Source: VBAS01 sp963773465 (GTDB taxonomy: Bacteria; Bacteroidota; Bacteroidia; Chitinophagales; Chitinophagaceae). Taken from it: a stretch of 64,000 bases of DNA. Within the stretch, counting starts at the first letter, position 1; every line of letters starts with the position of its first letter. Of this stretch, positions 1 through 7,935 are shown piece after piece. The translations under genes and the position numbers were made by a program. The notes below the pieces were generated by a model. That model made no database searches. It worked only from the letters and a program-made list of their open reading frames with translations, and was not told where the DNA came from. Location: positions 248,001-312,000 of the forward strand of contig CAVZBF010000002.1 of assembly GCA_963773465.1 (NCBI GenBank). Direction: 5' to 3'.

Positions 1-10
1 GGCAGGCAGG

Positions 11-95
11 AATGTTCATCGAACAATGCTCAATCTTCAATTCAAAAGACTGGTAATAACTGATCATTGAAAATCGAACATTGAACATTGAGCAT
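11..95. repeat. short inverted repeats downstream of aroC
   Basis: ATGCTCAAT (26-34) is the reverse complement of ATTGAGCAT (87-95), and the segment is filled with variants of GAACATTGA. The same word recurs near 19245-19263 upstream of the UbiA-like gene. It ends at the aroC stop codon, so it may act as a weak terminator or mRNA-end hairpin. Nothing else is visible in the first 94 bases. Confidence 0.5.
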
Positions 96-1090
96 TAAAA
101 TATTACTCTTGGTATCTTTTGCTCGAGCATCATAAAGTCAACAAGTACTAATGCAGTCACCGCTTCAACAATTACCGGGGCACGAAAAGCAACACATAGA
201 TCATGTCGCCCTTTGATAGAAAATTTTTCAACCTGTTCAGTATCCCAATTTAAACTTTCCTGTTCCTTAGGAGTTGATGAAGTCGGTTTTATAGCTAACC
301 GAAAAACCAATTCATTACCATTTGTAATTCCTCCCACTACTCCACCTGCATGATTTGTTTTTGTTTTGCCACCCATTTCCATAATTGCATCATTATGCTC
401 GCTGCCAAACATTCTTGCTGCTGCAAAGCCGGTTCCGAATTCAACGCCCCTTACGGCAGGTATTGCAAATACAAGATGAGCTAATACTGACTCCACTGAA
501 TCAAACCATGGTTCACCCAGGCCAACCGGCAATCCATTTACACGACATTCAATAATACCACCAACAGAATCTTTTGCATCAATTGCTTTTTGCAGTCCTT
601 TCTCCAAATCTTTTTCTCCCCCTATTTCGATTACTTCTGCATTGATCTTAACATCTTTCATTATTTTTTTGGCAATACCTGCGGCTGCAACAATACCTGC
701 TGTTAATCTTGCACTGAAATGTCCGCCGCCGCGATAATCTTCATTACCGCCAAACTTCTGATGTGCTACCCAATCAGCATGTCCCGGCCGCGGAATGCTT
801 CTTTGCTTTGTATAATCTTCGCTGCGGATGTTTTTATTTTCAAATAAAATAGTGATTGGAAATCCCGTTGTTTTCCCATTGAATAAACCACTTTTAAAAA
901 TTGGAAAGTCTTCTTCCTGTCTTGGTGTAGTTCCTTTTTGCTTGCCACCTTTTCTTCTTTCCAGATCAGCTAACAAATCTTCCGGTGATAATGTTAATCC
1001 TGCGGGACAACCATCAATAGTGATACCTACACATTCACCATGTGATTCACCAAAAATTGAAACATGAAATATCCGGCCGAATGAATTCAC
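95..1090 (-). CDS. aroC: chorismate synthase
   Basis: Last step of the shikimate pathway: EPSP to chorismate, using reduced FMN as cofactor. The N-terminus MNSFGRIFHVSIFGESHGE is the family signature (GESHG). The second signature appears as RGGGHFSARLTAG, where many bacteria have RGGGRSSARET. At 331 residues it is slightly shorter than the usual 350-360, but ends naturally. It is the last gene of the minus-strand aromatic supraoperon, one base after the aroA stop, so the two are surely co-transcribed. Family assignment is firm. No oddity beyond the HFS variant is visible. Confidence 0.95.
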   Translation of the reverse strand: MNSFGRIFHVSIFGESHGECVGITIDGCPAGLTLSPEDLLADLERRKGGKQKGTTPRQEEDFPIFKSGLFNGKTTGFPITILFENKNIRSEDYTKQRSIPRPGHADWVAHQKFGGNEDYRGGGHFSARLTAGIVAAAGIAKKIMKDVKINAEVIEIGGEKDLEKGLQKAIDAKDSVGGIIECRVNGLPVGLGEPWFDSVESVLAHLVFAIPAVRGVEFGTGFAAARMFGSEHNDAIMEMGGKTKTNHAGGVVGGITNGNELVFRLAIKPTSSTPKEQESLNWDTEQVEKFSIKGRHDLCVAFRAPVIVEAVTALVLVDFMMLEQKIPRVIF

Positions 1091-1091
1091 T

Positions 1092-2414
1092 TTATAAATT
1101 TAAATGGTCAAAGGGTAAAGATACATTAGCACCCAGGCTTTTCAAATCATTGTAAAAATCGGGATAAGATTTTTTTACCGCCATTGCTTCTTCAATTACC
1201 ATTTCACTGGTTGCTTTTAAACCCGCCACTGCACAAGCCATGGCGATACGATGATCATGATTGGAGTGAACATCTGCTCCCTTTACAATTCCATTACCCT
1301 GGATAAGCATTTCATCTCTCTCCAGTTTTATCAATACTCCCATTTTATCAAATTCGTCCTGCAGTGTTAATGCACGATTACTTTCTTTATGCAACAACCT
1401 GTTTACACCATAGATCGTTGTTCTTCCTTTACAATAAGCCGCCAATGCTACCAGTGGCGGAAAAAGATCGGGGCAATCATTGGCGTCAAATACAAAACCC
1501 TTTAATTCTCCCGGGTGAATTTTTATCCCTTTTGCCTCCATAGCTATTGCATCATTTGCACTCATCATGGCATCTGCAATTGCTCTATCAGCCTGTGTGG
1601 AAGAAAGATTAAGACCACGAACAGTTATTGGGCCCGCAATAGCACCGGCAACAAGTAGGAAGGCACCGCCGCTCCAGTCACCTTCCACGGTGTAGTTATG
1701 AGTCGTTAGTTCAGAGTTCAGAGTCGGTGTACTATGAAAGGCAAATTCTTCATAGTTCTTATTCTCCGGTATACTCATTCCAAATTGTTTCATCACATCC
1801 AAAGTAAGATCAATGTAAGGTTTGCTTTTAAGGTTATTGACTCTTATTGAAACATCTTTTGCTCCGGCGGCTGAATAAGCCATCAATAAACCTGTAAGAA
1901 ACTGTGAACTCAATGAGCCATCTACCTCAATATTCGCCGGGATCAATGGACCGTGCACCACCAATGGTAACCTGCCATTGTTACTTTTAATCTTTATGCC
2001 AAGCTTTGGCAAAATTTCATCAAAGAAATCCATCGGCCTTGTGGTTAAACTTCCCGAACCATTTATTGTGATTTCCTGATCACTTAATGCAACAATCGGT
2101 GTGAACATTCTTATGCTCAATCCGGATTCTCCGCAGTCAATCGTGAGTGGTGTCCCGATAGCTATCGGGAGTTGAGTGGTGAATGGGAAACCAGGATTAT
2201 TAATTATTAATTCTTCATTATTAATTTCAACAGACGCTCCCAGCGCTTTAATAATTCCGAGCGCCGCTTTATCATCGTTACTATGCCCGGGATTATAAAT
2301 AGTACTTGTCCCTTTTGACAACAATGCGGCTGCACAAGCTCTTTGCATCGAACTTTTAGAAGCCGGCGCTTGTACGATCCCTTTTAATTGCGATGGATGT
2401 ATTGTTACTTTCAT
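1092..2414 (-). CDS. aroA: 3-phosphoshikimate 1-carboxyvinyltransferase (EPSP synthase)
   Basis: Transfers enolpyruvyl from PEP to shikimate-3-phosphate. Visible features are the N-terminal KSSMQRACAAALLS substrate-binding segment, a diverged PEP-binding motif CGESGLSIRMF in place of NAGTAMR, VEGDWSGGAFLL, and DCPDLFPPLVALAAYC near the C-terminus. I start at the ATG at 2414 (MKVTIHPSQ). The 15 codons upstream run into a 19-bp inverted repeat and are not family sequence. Two repeat-like segments sit in frame: GAGTTC-type heptads at about 1695-1733 and a CCCGATAGCTATCGGG palindrome near 2154-2169. It lies between aroB (upstream) and aroC (1 bp downstream). Confidence 0.93.
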   Translation of the reverse strand: MKVTIHPSQLKGIVQAPASKSSMQRACAAALLSKGTSTIYNPGHSNDDKAALGIIKALGASVEINNEELIINNPGFPFTTQLPIAIGTPLTIDCGESGLSIRMFTPIVALSDQEITINGSGSLTTRPMDFFDEILPKLGIKIKSNNGRLPLVVHGPLIPANIEVDGSLSSQFLTGLLMAYSAAGAKDVSIRVNNLKSKPYIDLTLDVMKQFGMSIPENKNYEEFAFHSTPTLNSELTTHNYTVEGDWSGGAFLLVAGAIAGPITVRGLNLSSTQADRAIADAMMSANDAIAMEAKGIKIHPGELKGFVFDANDCPDLFPPLVALAAYCKGRTTIYGVNRLLHKESNRALTLQDEFDKMGVLIKLERDEMLIQGNGIVKGADVHSNHDHRIAMACAVAGLKATSEMVIEEAMAVKKSYPDFYNDLKSLGANVSLPFDHLNL

Positions 2415-2425
2415 TGTTATGATTG

Positions 2426-2502
2426 GAACACGGATGACACGGATCAGATGGATGTACACAGATTTATCCTTAAATCCTGTTTAATCCGTGTCATCCGTGT
2501 TC
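2426..2502. repeat. perfect 19-bp inverted repeat between aroB and aroA
   Basis: GAACACGGATGACACGGAT (2426-2444) is perfectly complementary to ATCCGTGTCATCCGTGTTC (2484-2502), with a loop of about 39 nt. It occupies the short aroB-aroA junction. No U-tract follows on the minus strand, so it looks like an interspersed palindrome or mRNA-processing hairpin, not a terminator. Confidence 0.7.
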
Positions 2503-2506
2503 TGTT

Positions 2507-3526
2507 TTATAGCTCATTAAAAATACTCTCTAATTGTTTTAATGGAATTGATCTTACTACTCCCTTCCCTATTTTTTCCAGCATCACATAATTCATTTCT
2601 TTTTTTTCTCTCTTCTTATCCATCTTCAATACTTCAAACACTTTTTTCTTATCAAAGTCGGCAAAGGTTGGCAAACCATATTTTAATAAAAGAGCGGCAA
2701 CCCTTCCGGACTCTTTAAAACCAGTAATTTTTTCTGAAATCACCGAAGCATACGTCATACCAATTGAGATAGCCTGGCCATGTGACAATTCATATTGATT
2801 TTCCAATGCATGTCCAAGCGTATGACCAAAATTCAACAATCGTCTTTCTCCTTTTTCAAATTCATCGTTCTGTACCACTTTGGTTTTAATGATCGCATTG
2901 CGTTGAACCATGTCACAAATTGCTTTCTGGCTGCTTTTATATTTCCTGAATGAACTTGTTTCAAGTTCCCTGAACATGGCTGCATCTTTTATAGCAGCAT
3001 GTTTTATGATTTCTGCAAAACCATTTTCCCATTCATTTTGCGGAAGTGTATTCAGGAACACCATGTCATGCAGAATGAACTTTGGCTGACGAATAATACC
3101 CACCATGTTTTTATAAACGCCCACATCAATTCCATTTTTACCGCCTATTGAGGCATCTACCATCGCAAGCAATGATGTTGGAATAAATCCAAATGAAACT
3201 CCACGCATATACACCGAAGCAACATAGCCGGTAATGTCAGTAATAACTCCTCCTCCAACTCCAACTAATATCGTTTTACGATCCGATTCCATTTCTATCA
3301 ACTGATCTATTACTTCATCAACTGTTGACTGAACTTTATAGTCTTCACCGGGTTTCAGTACGATGCAATTCCAGTTCCTGAATCTTTTTGTATGAGCATT
3401 GTAAACATTCTCATCTGTAATTATAATAGCATTATCCTTATCAACAATTTCTTTTAAATGAGAAATGCCACCGGCGAGGTAGTAGTCAACTGATGAATTG
3501 GAAAATTTATAGGTTATTTTCTTCAT
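2507..3526 (-). CDS. aroB: 3-dehydroquinate synthase
   Basis: Second step of the shikimate pathway: DAHP to 3-dehydroquinate, NAD- and metal-dependent. Diagnostic pieces are VGVGGGVITDITGYVAS (nucleotide binding), PTSLLAMVDASIGGKNGID, the metal-ligand segment ENGFAEIIKHAAI with a second ligand in NFGHTLGHALE, and HGQAISIGM. At 339 residues it is a normal bacterial length. It is co-oriented with aroA downstream. Upstream there is a 320-bp repeat-filled gap before the DAHP synthase gene, so a separate promoter is possible. Confidence 0.95.
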   Translation of the reverse strand: MKKITYKFSNSSVDYYLAGGISHLKEIVDKDNAIIITDENVYNAHTKRFRNWNCIVLKPGEDYKVQSTVDEVIDQLIEMESDRKTILVGVGGGVITDITGYVASVYMRGVSFGFIPTSLLAMVDASIGGKNGIDVGVYKNMVGIIRQPKFILHDMVFLNTLPQNEWENGFAEIIKHAAIKDAAMFRELETSSFRKYKSSQKAICDMVQRNAIIKTKVVQNDEFEKGERRLLNFGHTLGHALENQYELSHGQAISIGMTYASVISEKITGFKESGRVAALLLKYGLPTFADFDKKKVFEVLKMDKKREKKEMNYVMLEKIGKGVVRSIPLKQLESIFNEL

Positions 3527-3599
3527 TTAGTTTTTTATTTCAGGCAAAGACGCAAAAAATCTTTGCACCTTAACAAACTTTGCGTCTTTGCTTGAGAAA

Positions 3600-3650
3600 T
3601 TGATCATTAGAATTGTTGTTGTACAAGAGTGCGACGCAACAAAAGCCCAA
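3600..3650. repeat. copy of the GTACAAGAGTGCGACGC interspersed repeat
   Basis: The core GTACAAGAGTGCGACGCAAC matches, in inverted orientation, the copies at 4991-5037 and 29386-29457, and resembles diverged copies at 48941-49003 and 60598-60660. With the composite repeat that follows, it fills the 320-bp gap 3527-3847. No gene is visible in that gap. Confidence 0.75.
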
Positions 3651-3680
3651 TCAGGGAACTGAAGCTGGTAACAAAATCAT

Positions 3681-3846
3681 CAGGCCCAACCCTCCACCTC
3701 CCTTCCCAAAAGGAAGGGAGCGGTGCTTCAGTACAATTCCAGATTTCAAATCTTCCACTTCGACTTTAGAATAATTCCAAACATAAAAATACTTTACAAA
3801 TCTAAGTTCCCCCTTCGGGGGACAGGGGGCCGGGGGGCCCGGGCCG
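3681..3846. repeat. composite interspersed repeat, copy 1
   Basis: About 150 bp made of a first palindrome, CCCTTCCCAAAAGGAAGGG, an AT-richer middle (ATTCCA...TTCCACTTC...), and a second palindromic end, TTCCCCCTTCGGGGGAC. Near-complete copies lie in tandem at 19268-19418 and 19418-19566, and end fragments at 5693-5722, 19571-19611 and 33874-33913. It carries no ORF of its own. The aroF-type gene stop lies directly at its edge. Confidence 0.8.
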
Positions 3847-3847
3847 G

Positions 3848-4936
3848 TTACGAATTCATAATCTTATTCTGATGATTGATACTTTCCATATGCACCGCAT
3901 CAAAATATTTGGTGATAAATTCTTTGCTTAATCCCAGCGCATCACCTTTTGCATATGCTTTCTCCAGTATCTGGTTCCAGCGGCTCGTTTGCAAAATGGT
4001 TACGTTATTATTTTTTTTGTATTCCCCGATCTTATCTGCAATCTTCATTCGCTGACCCAGCAACTGTATCAGTTCATCATCCAGATGATTGATCTGCTCA
4101 CGCAATTTTTCCAGCGCTGTGATGAATTCAATTTCTTCCGCAGTTTCATGACGCCACTTGATAGCGTCGATCATTTCTCCCAATTTTTCCGGCGTCACCT
4201 GTTGCTTCGCATCACTCCATGCATTATCAGGATCAATATGGCTTTCGATCATCAGCCCGTCAAAGCCAAGATCGATGGCTTTTTGTGCAACATCCATCAG
4301 TATATCACGGCGGCCGCATATATGCGAAGGATCATTGATGAACAATAACTCGGGATTGCGGCGTTTCATTTCGATCGCCAGGTGCCACATGGGTGCATTG
4401 CGATATTCAGTATTTCCATAAGAAGAAAATCCGCGATGTATAAGACCGATCTGTTTGATACCCGATCGTGCAACACGTTCAACAGCACCGCTCCACAGAT
4501 CAAGATCGGGATTGATCGGGTTCTTGATCAGCACGGGCACATCAACGCCGCGCAATGCATCGGCCACTTCCTGCACACTAAAAGGATTCACCGTCGTTCT
4601 TGCACCGATCCACAATACATCCACTTCAAAGGTTAATGCATCATGCACCTGTTTGCCGGTGGCTACTTCCACAGTTGTTGGTAAACCGGTCAGCTTCTTT
4701 GCCTGTAACATCCATGGCAATCCTTTTGCACCGATACCTTCAAACATGCCGGGCTTTGTCCGCGGTTTCCAGATGCCTGCGCGAAGTATGTCTACTTTGC
4801 CGGTTGCTGCCAGCCGCTGTGCCGTTTGCAATACTTGTTCTTCTGTTTCAGCACTGCATGGCCCGCTGATGATCAATGGTCGTTTACTCCAGGCATTCCC
4901 TGCTGTTTCTTTCATTGTTCGTTCGATTGTTTGCAT
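3848..4936 (-). CDS. bifunctional DAHP synthase / chorismate mutase type II
   Basis: Fused enzyme that makes the first shikimate intermediate (PEP + erythrose-4-phosphate to DAHP) and also converts chorismate to prephenate. The N-terminal DAHP synthase of the KdsA-like (type I beta) class shows RPLIISGPCSAET, LRAGIWKPRTKPGMFEG, WIGARTTVNPF, LIHRGFSSYG and INDPSHICGRRD. A chorismate mutase helix bundle of about 90 residues (LREQINHLDDELIQLLGQRM) forms the C-terminus. The fusion is typical of Bacteroidota. The frame runs back to 5026, but those extra 30 codons read through a dispersed repeat copy, so I place the start at MQTIERTMKE (4936). Confidence 0.93.
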   Translation of the reverse strand: MQTIERTMKETAGNAWSKRPLIISGPCSAETEEQVLQTAQRLAATGKVDILRAGIWKPRTKPGMFEGIGAKGLPWMLQAKKLTGLPTTVEVATGKQVHDALTFEVDVLWIGARTTVNPFSVQEVADALRGVDVPVLIKNPINPDLDLWSGAVERVARSGIKQIGLIHRGFSSYGNTEYRNAPMWHLAIEMKRRNPELLFINDPSHICGRRDILMDVAQKAIDLGFDGLMIESHIDPDNAWSDAKQQVTPEKLGEMIDAIKWRHETAEEIEFITALEKLREQINHLDDELIQLLGQRMKIADKIGEYKKNNNVTILQTSRWNQILEKAYAKGDALGLSKEFITKYFDAVHMESINHQNKIMNS

Positions 4937-4990
4937 TTCAGAATAATTTGTAAAGTTAATTTTTATGTTGTCATCATTTGTAATTCTATT

Positions 4991-5037
4991 CAGCTTCTGT
5001 TGCGTCGCACTCTTGTACGACAACAATTCTATTCAGC
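4991..5037. repeat. interspersed repeat copy between DAHP synthase and RusA-like gene
   Basis: The GTTGCGTCGCACTCTTGTAC core is inverted relative to the copy at 3600-3650. It supplies the stop codon (TAG at 5029-5031) of the RusA-like gene and encodes the spurious N-terminal extension of the downstream DAHP synthase frame. It therefore marks a junction next to the RusA-like insertion. Confidence 0.75.
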
Positions 5038-5541
5038 TTTCTTCCCAAATTTCTTGTTCCACTTATTCATAAATTCTTTGGTTGGATTAGTCGTATACAG
5101 CCATGGTTCATATTTATCAATTCGACCCTCTTCAAGAACTCTCAATCCGACCATAAATCCTTTTAAATTTTTGTCCCAAATATGTTTTGACGCAATTAAT
5201 AAATGTACTTGGCTATCATCATTGAAAACAATTCCTTTCAAAGCATCAAGAATTGGTTTTACCATATTGTCAATGTCTCTGTCCCCGTACAAAGATTTAG
5301 TACCGCTAACTCCAATACAAATCATTAAATTTTGTTTATACGGCCAATTATCTTTTTTTCCATCTTCCAAAATCTGTTTAATTTTTGCAATGAAAGTAAT
5401 AGCACTTGTCTTATTTTTTCTTTCGTACAGTCCTCCCTCAACAGGCTTGAAAATCTCCTTTGATGTAAATACCTCCTCATCATAAAAAATAAACAATTCG
5501 TCAAAGTCAGGGTTCTGATAAAATGTTACTGCTTCATTCAT
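5029..5541 (-). CDS. RusA-like endodeoxyribonuclease family protein
   Basis: A 170-residue protein whose middle, GDRDIDNMVKPILDALKGIV followed by NDDSQV, matches the RusA metal-site pattern (D-x-D-N-x-x-K-x-x-x-D-x-L ... D-D). In known RusA these acidic residues coordinate the metal that cuts Holliday junctions. The N-terminal 65 residues are not recognised. It sits alone between tyrA and the DAHP synthase gene, with repeats on both sides and no phage genes nearby, so it looks like an insertion into the aromatic operon. Nuclease function is inferred from the motif only. Confidence 0.65.
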   Translation of the reverse strand: MNEAVTFYQNPDFDELFIFYDEEVFTSKEIFKPVEGGLYERKNKTSAITFIAKIKQILEDGKKDNWPYKQNLMICIGVSGTKSLYGDRDIDNMVKPILDALKGIVFNDDSQVHLLIASKHIWDKNLKGFMVGLRVLEEGRIDKYEPWLYTTNPTKEFMNKWNKKFGKKAE

Positions 5542-5613
5542 CCGTTTTCTTTCATTTTAAATTCGATCAAATATTGCTCCGGGTAGGTATTGTTTATTTC
5601 TTTTCATTTTAGT

Positions 5614-5722
5614 AAGGGCTAAAGCCCTTTAATATTTCTTTCTTTTTCATCCCCGGCCTAAAGGCCGGGGCTATTGATAATAGACTCTTCTTCCTAAGTT
5701 CCCCCTTCGGGGGACAGGGGGC
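5614..5722. repeat. hairpin cluster: AAGGGCTAAAGCCCTT, CCCCGGCCTAAAGGCCGGGG, and composite-repeat end
   Basis: Three palindromes in a row: AAGGGCTAAAGCCCTT (5614-5629), CCCCGGCCTAAAGGCCGGGG (5651-5670) and the TTCCCCCTTCGGGGGAC end of the composite repeat (about 5693-5722). They lie downstream of tyrA on the minus strand and upstream of the RusA-like gene. They could stop or process the transcript at this point. Confidence 0.75.
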
Positions 5723-6570
5723 TACTTTATTATTCTCTTTATTTTATTTGCTCCTTCAATCAATTCTTTTAAATATTCCCAATTCTCTTTCTCCAAACAA
5801 CTCTTAAATTTTCTCAACTGTGAAATATGTTCATTCAAAACATCCAAAACATTTTCCCGGTTCTGCATAAAGATGGGTACCCACATGGAAGGATTACTTT
5901 TTGCCAACCTCACTGTGCTGGCAAAACCTGCCGACGCTAATTCAAAAATGGCTTCATCCTCTTTTTCTTTTTCCAACACCGTATTTGCCAAAGCAAATGA
6001 AGTGATATGGGAAATATGACTTACATACGCCGCATGCAGATCATGAGATACAGCATCCATTTCCAATAAATGCATCCCGATCTTTTGATACATATTCTTT
6101 GTCCACTCTAAAGCATCTGCATCACTTTCATTCGCATTACATATTATTACAGCCGTGTTTTCAAATGCTCCATGCACTGCAGCCTGCGGACCGCTGTATT
6201 CTGTTCCCCACATTGGGTGCGTAGCAACATACCTTCCTCTTTTAGCATGATTGTTTGCAATACTCATCAATTCTGATTTTGTTGAGCCCATATCGATTAA
6301 CACCTGGTTAATGATCTTATCCAGAACATGCGGTAATAATTTTACCATAGCATCAACTGGAATTGCAAGGATGATCACATCAGAATTTTCAATCGCTTCG
6401 TCCAGCTCCATTATTTCATCAACCAGGCCAAGTTCCAACGCTTTTTTCTGATGGTCCCTGTTTGCATCCACACCGATTAATCGGCTGGCAAGTCCTTTTT
6501 CATTTAATTGAAGAGATAATGAACCTCCGATAAGGCCAACTCCAATTATTGTTATTCGTTTTCGTTCCAT
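5722..6570 (-). CDS. tyrA: prephenate dehydrogenase
   Basis: Oxidative decarboxylation of prephenate to 4-hydroxyphenylpyruvate for tyrosine. The N-terminal Rossmann fold shows ITIIGVGLIGGSLSLQL, followed by IILAIPVD, LIDMGSTKS and the catalytic-region THPMWGTEYSGPQAA. The C-terminal helical dimerisation half contains HAAYVSHISHITSFALAN. At 282 residues it has the dehydrogenase core with no added ACT or mutase domain, consistent with the mutase being fused to DAHP synthase two genes downstream. Located after the aminotransferase in the operon. Confidence 0.94.
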   Translation of the reverse strand: MERKRITIIGVGLIGGSLSLQLNEKGLASRLIGVDANRDHQKKALELGLVDEIMELDEAIENSDVIILAIPVDAMVKLLPHVLDKIINQVLIDMGSTKSELMSIANNHAKRGRYVATHPMWGTEYSGPQAAVHGAFENTAVIICNANESDADALEWTKNMYQKIGMHLLEMDAVSHDLHAAYVSHISHITSFALANTVLEKEKEDEAIFELASAGFASTVRLAKSNPSMWVPIFMQNRENVLDVLNEHISQLRKFKSCLEKENWEYLKELIEGANKIKRIIK

Positions 6571-6578
6571 ATTGTTTA

Positions 6579-6757
6579 AGGGCTAAAGCCCTGTGAATTT
6601 TAGTTTTCTTACTTACCCCGGCCTAAAGGCCGGGGCCATTTAATAATCTCTTTCATTACCCCGGTCTGAAGGCCGGGGCCATTGAAAAATCTCTTTTATG
6701 ACCCCAGCCTTAACGCTGGGGTTAAAAAGAATTATGAAGCATGAGCTTTAGCCCTTA
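6579..6757. repeat. array of GC-rich palindromes between aminotransferase and tyrA
   Basis: AGGGCTAAAGCCCT (6579-6592), CCCCGGCCTAAAGGCCGGGG (6617-6636), CCCCGGTCTGAAGGCCGGGG (6659-6678) and ACCCCAGCCTTAACGCTGGGGT (6701-6722), closed by CTTTAGCCCTT (about 6747-6757). The last piece lies inside the aminotransferase reading frame and encodes its terminal residues (AKAHAS). The module is the same as at 5614-5670, amplified here. Confidence 0.8.
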
Positions 6758-7898
6758 TTCGATTTATTGACTCTTCAAACTTTTCAACCGGCGCACATAA
6801 ACTCACTCTTATATATTTATCGCCTGAATCACCAAATATTCCACCCGGTGTTATAAATACATTTGAATTGTATAACACATCATCGCTTAACTCAAATCCG
6901 GTTTTATATTTCGATGGAATTTTTGCCCAAACAAAAAGACCTGCCTGTTTAGTTGAGAATTTACATGCTAACAATTTCAATAACTCAAAAACCTTTTCTC
7001 TTCTTTCACTATACACTCTGTTTACTTCATCATGCCACTCTTTTCCAAGTGTCAGCGCTTTTGCCGCAGCCAATTGAACCGGCAAAAACATCCCGCTGTC
7101 CATATTGCTTTTAAACCGCAACACCTCTTCAATCCTTTCTTTTGCCCCGCAAAGCATGCCTACTCTCCAGCCCGCCATGTTCTGAGATTTACTTAATGAA
7201 TTTAATTCGATAACGCAATCTTTTGCCCTGTCAACGCTTAATAAACTCATCGGGTTTTCATTCAGAATAAAACTGTAAGGATTATCATGAATGATGAGAA
7301 TATTATTTTCTTTTCCAAAGGCAACCAGCTTTTCAAATAATTCTTTTGATGGCAATTGCCCTGTTGGCATTTGCGGATAATTCACAAACATCATCTTCAC
7401 TTTCTTCAAACCTTTTTTTGAAAGCTTGTCAAAGTCAGGTTCATAATTATTTTTTTCCCTCAGTTTATAATCTTTACATTTTCCGCCCGCAAGCATTACT
7501 GCACTTCGGTAAGTCGGATAACCGGGATTTGGGACCAGCACTTCATCACCTTTATTCAAATAGGTCATGCAGATATGCATGATACCTTCTTTACTTCCGA
7601 TCAATGGTAAAATTTCCGTATCAGGATCCAGATCCACTCCATACCATTTCTTATACCAATTACTAATTGCCTTTCGCAGGACCGGCGAACCTTTGTAAGA
7701 TTGATAAGCATGTACATTGGGCTTTGCACTTTCTTCCTGCAATGTTTTTATTACATCAGGATGCGGCGGCATATCAGGGCTGCCAATACCAAGATTAATG
7801 ATATTCTTTCCTTGCTTATTCAGTTCATCTATCTCTCTCAGCTTTTGAGAAAAATAGTATTCACCAATTCCTTCTAATCTTTTTGACGTTCCTATCAT
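6732..7898 (-). CDS. class I/II pyridoxal-phosphate aminotransferase (probable aromatic or prephenate aminotransferase)
   Basis: A 388-residue fold-type I aminotransferase. It shows NLGIGSPDMPPHPDV, AYQSYKGSPVLRKAI, PNPGYPTY, the PLP aspartate in IHDNPYSF, the Schiff-base lysine K237 in SLSKSQNMAGWRVG and the carboxylate-binding arginine in IRVSLCAP. Its position between pheA and tyrA argues that it transaminates phenylpyruvate and 4-hydroxyphenylpyruvate, or prephenate itself. Sequence alone resembles the broad LL-DAP/aspartate aminotransferase group, so the substrate is inferred from context. The last few codons are repeat-derived. Confidence 0.88.
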   Translation of the reverse strand: MIGTSKRLEGIGEYYFSQKLREIDELNKQGKNIINLGIGSPDMPPHPDVIKTLQEESAKPNVHAYQSYKGSPVLRKAISNWYKKWYGVDLDPDTEILPLIGSKEGIMHICMTYLNKGDEVLVPNPGYPTYRSAVMLAGGKCKDYKLREKNNYEPDFDKLSKKGLKKVKMMFVNYPQMPTGQLPSKELFEKLVAFGKENNILIIHDNPYSFILNENPMSLLSVDRAKDCVIELNSLSKSQNMAGWRVGMLCGAKERIEEVLRFKSNMDSGMFLPVQLAAAKALTLGKEWHDEVNRVYSERREKVFELLKLLACKFSTKQAGLFVWAKIPSKYKTGFELSDDVLYNSNVFITPGGIFGDSGDKYIRVSLCAPVEKFEESINRIRAKAHAS

Positions 7899-7935
7899 GG
7901 CAATTATTAATTCTTAATTATTAATTATTAATTTA

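Noticed and set aside
2415..2459. N-terminal extension of AroA by 15 codons
   Set aside because: It reads into the 19-bp inverted repeat and lacks family sequence. The ATG at 2414 fits better.
3527..3847. A gene in the aroB/DAHP synthase gap
   Set aside because: Only repeat copies are present, with stops in all frames.
4937..5026. N-terminal extension of the DAHP synthase by 30 codons
   Set aside because: It is encoded partly by a dispersed repeat copy and is not present in the family.
4455..5485. Long plus-strand open frames (4455-4946, 4826-5485) opposite the DAHP synthase and RusA-like genes
   Set aside because: They are antisense to coding regions with clear family motifs and contain no recognisable domain.
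5029..5541. Prophage remnant
   Set aside because: Only one RusA-like gene. No integrase, capsid or att-like repeats are seen.
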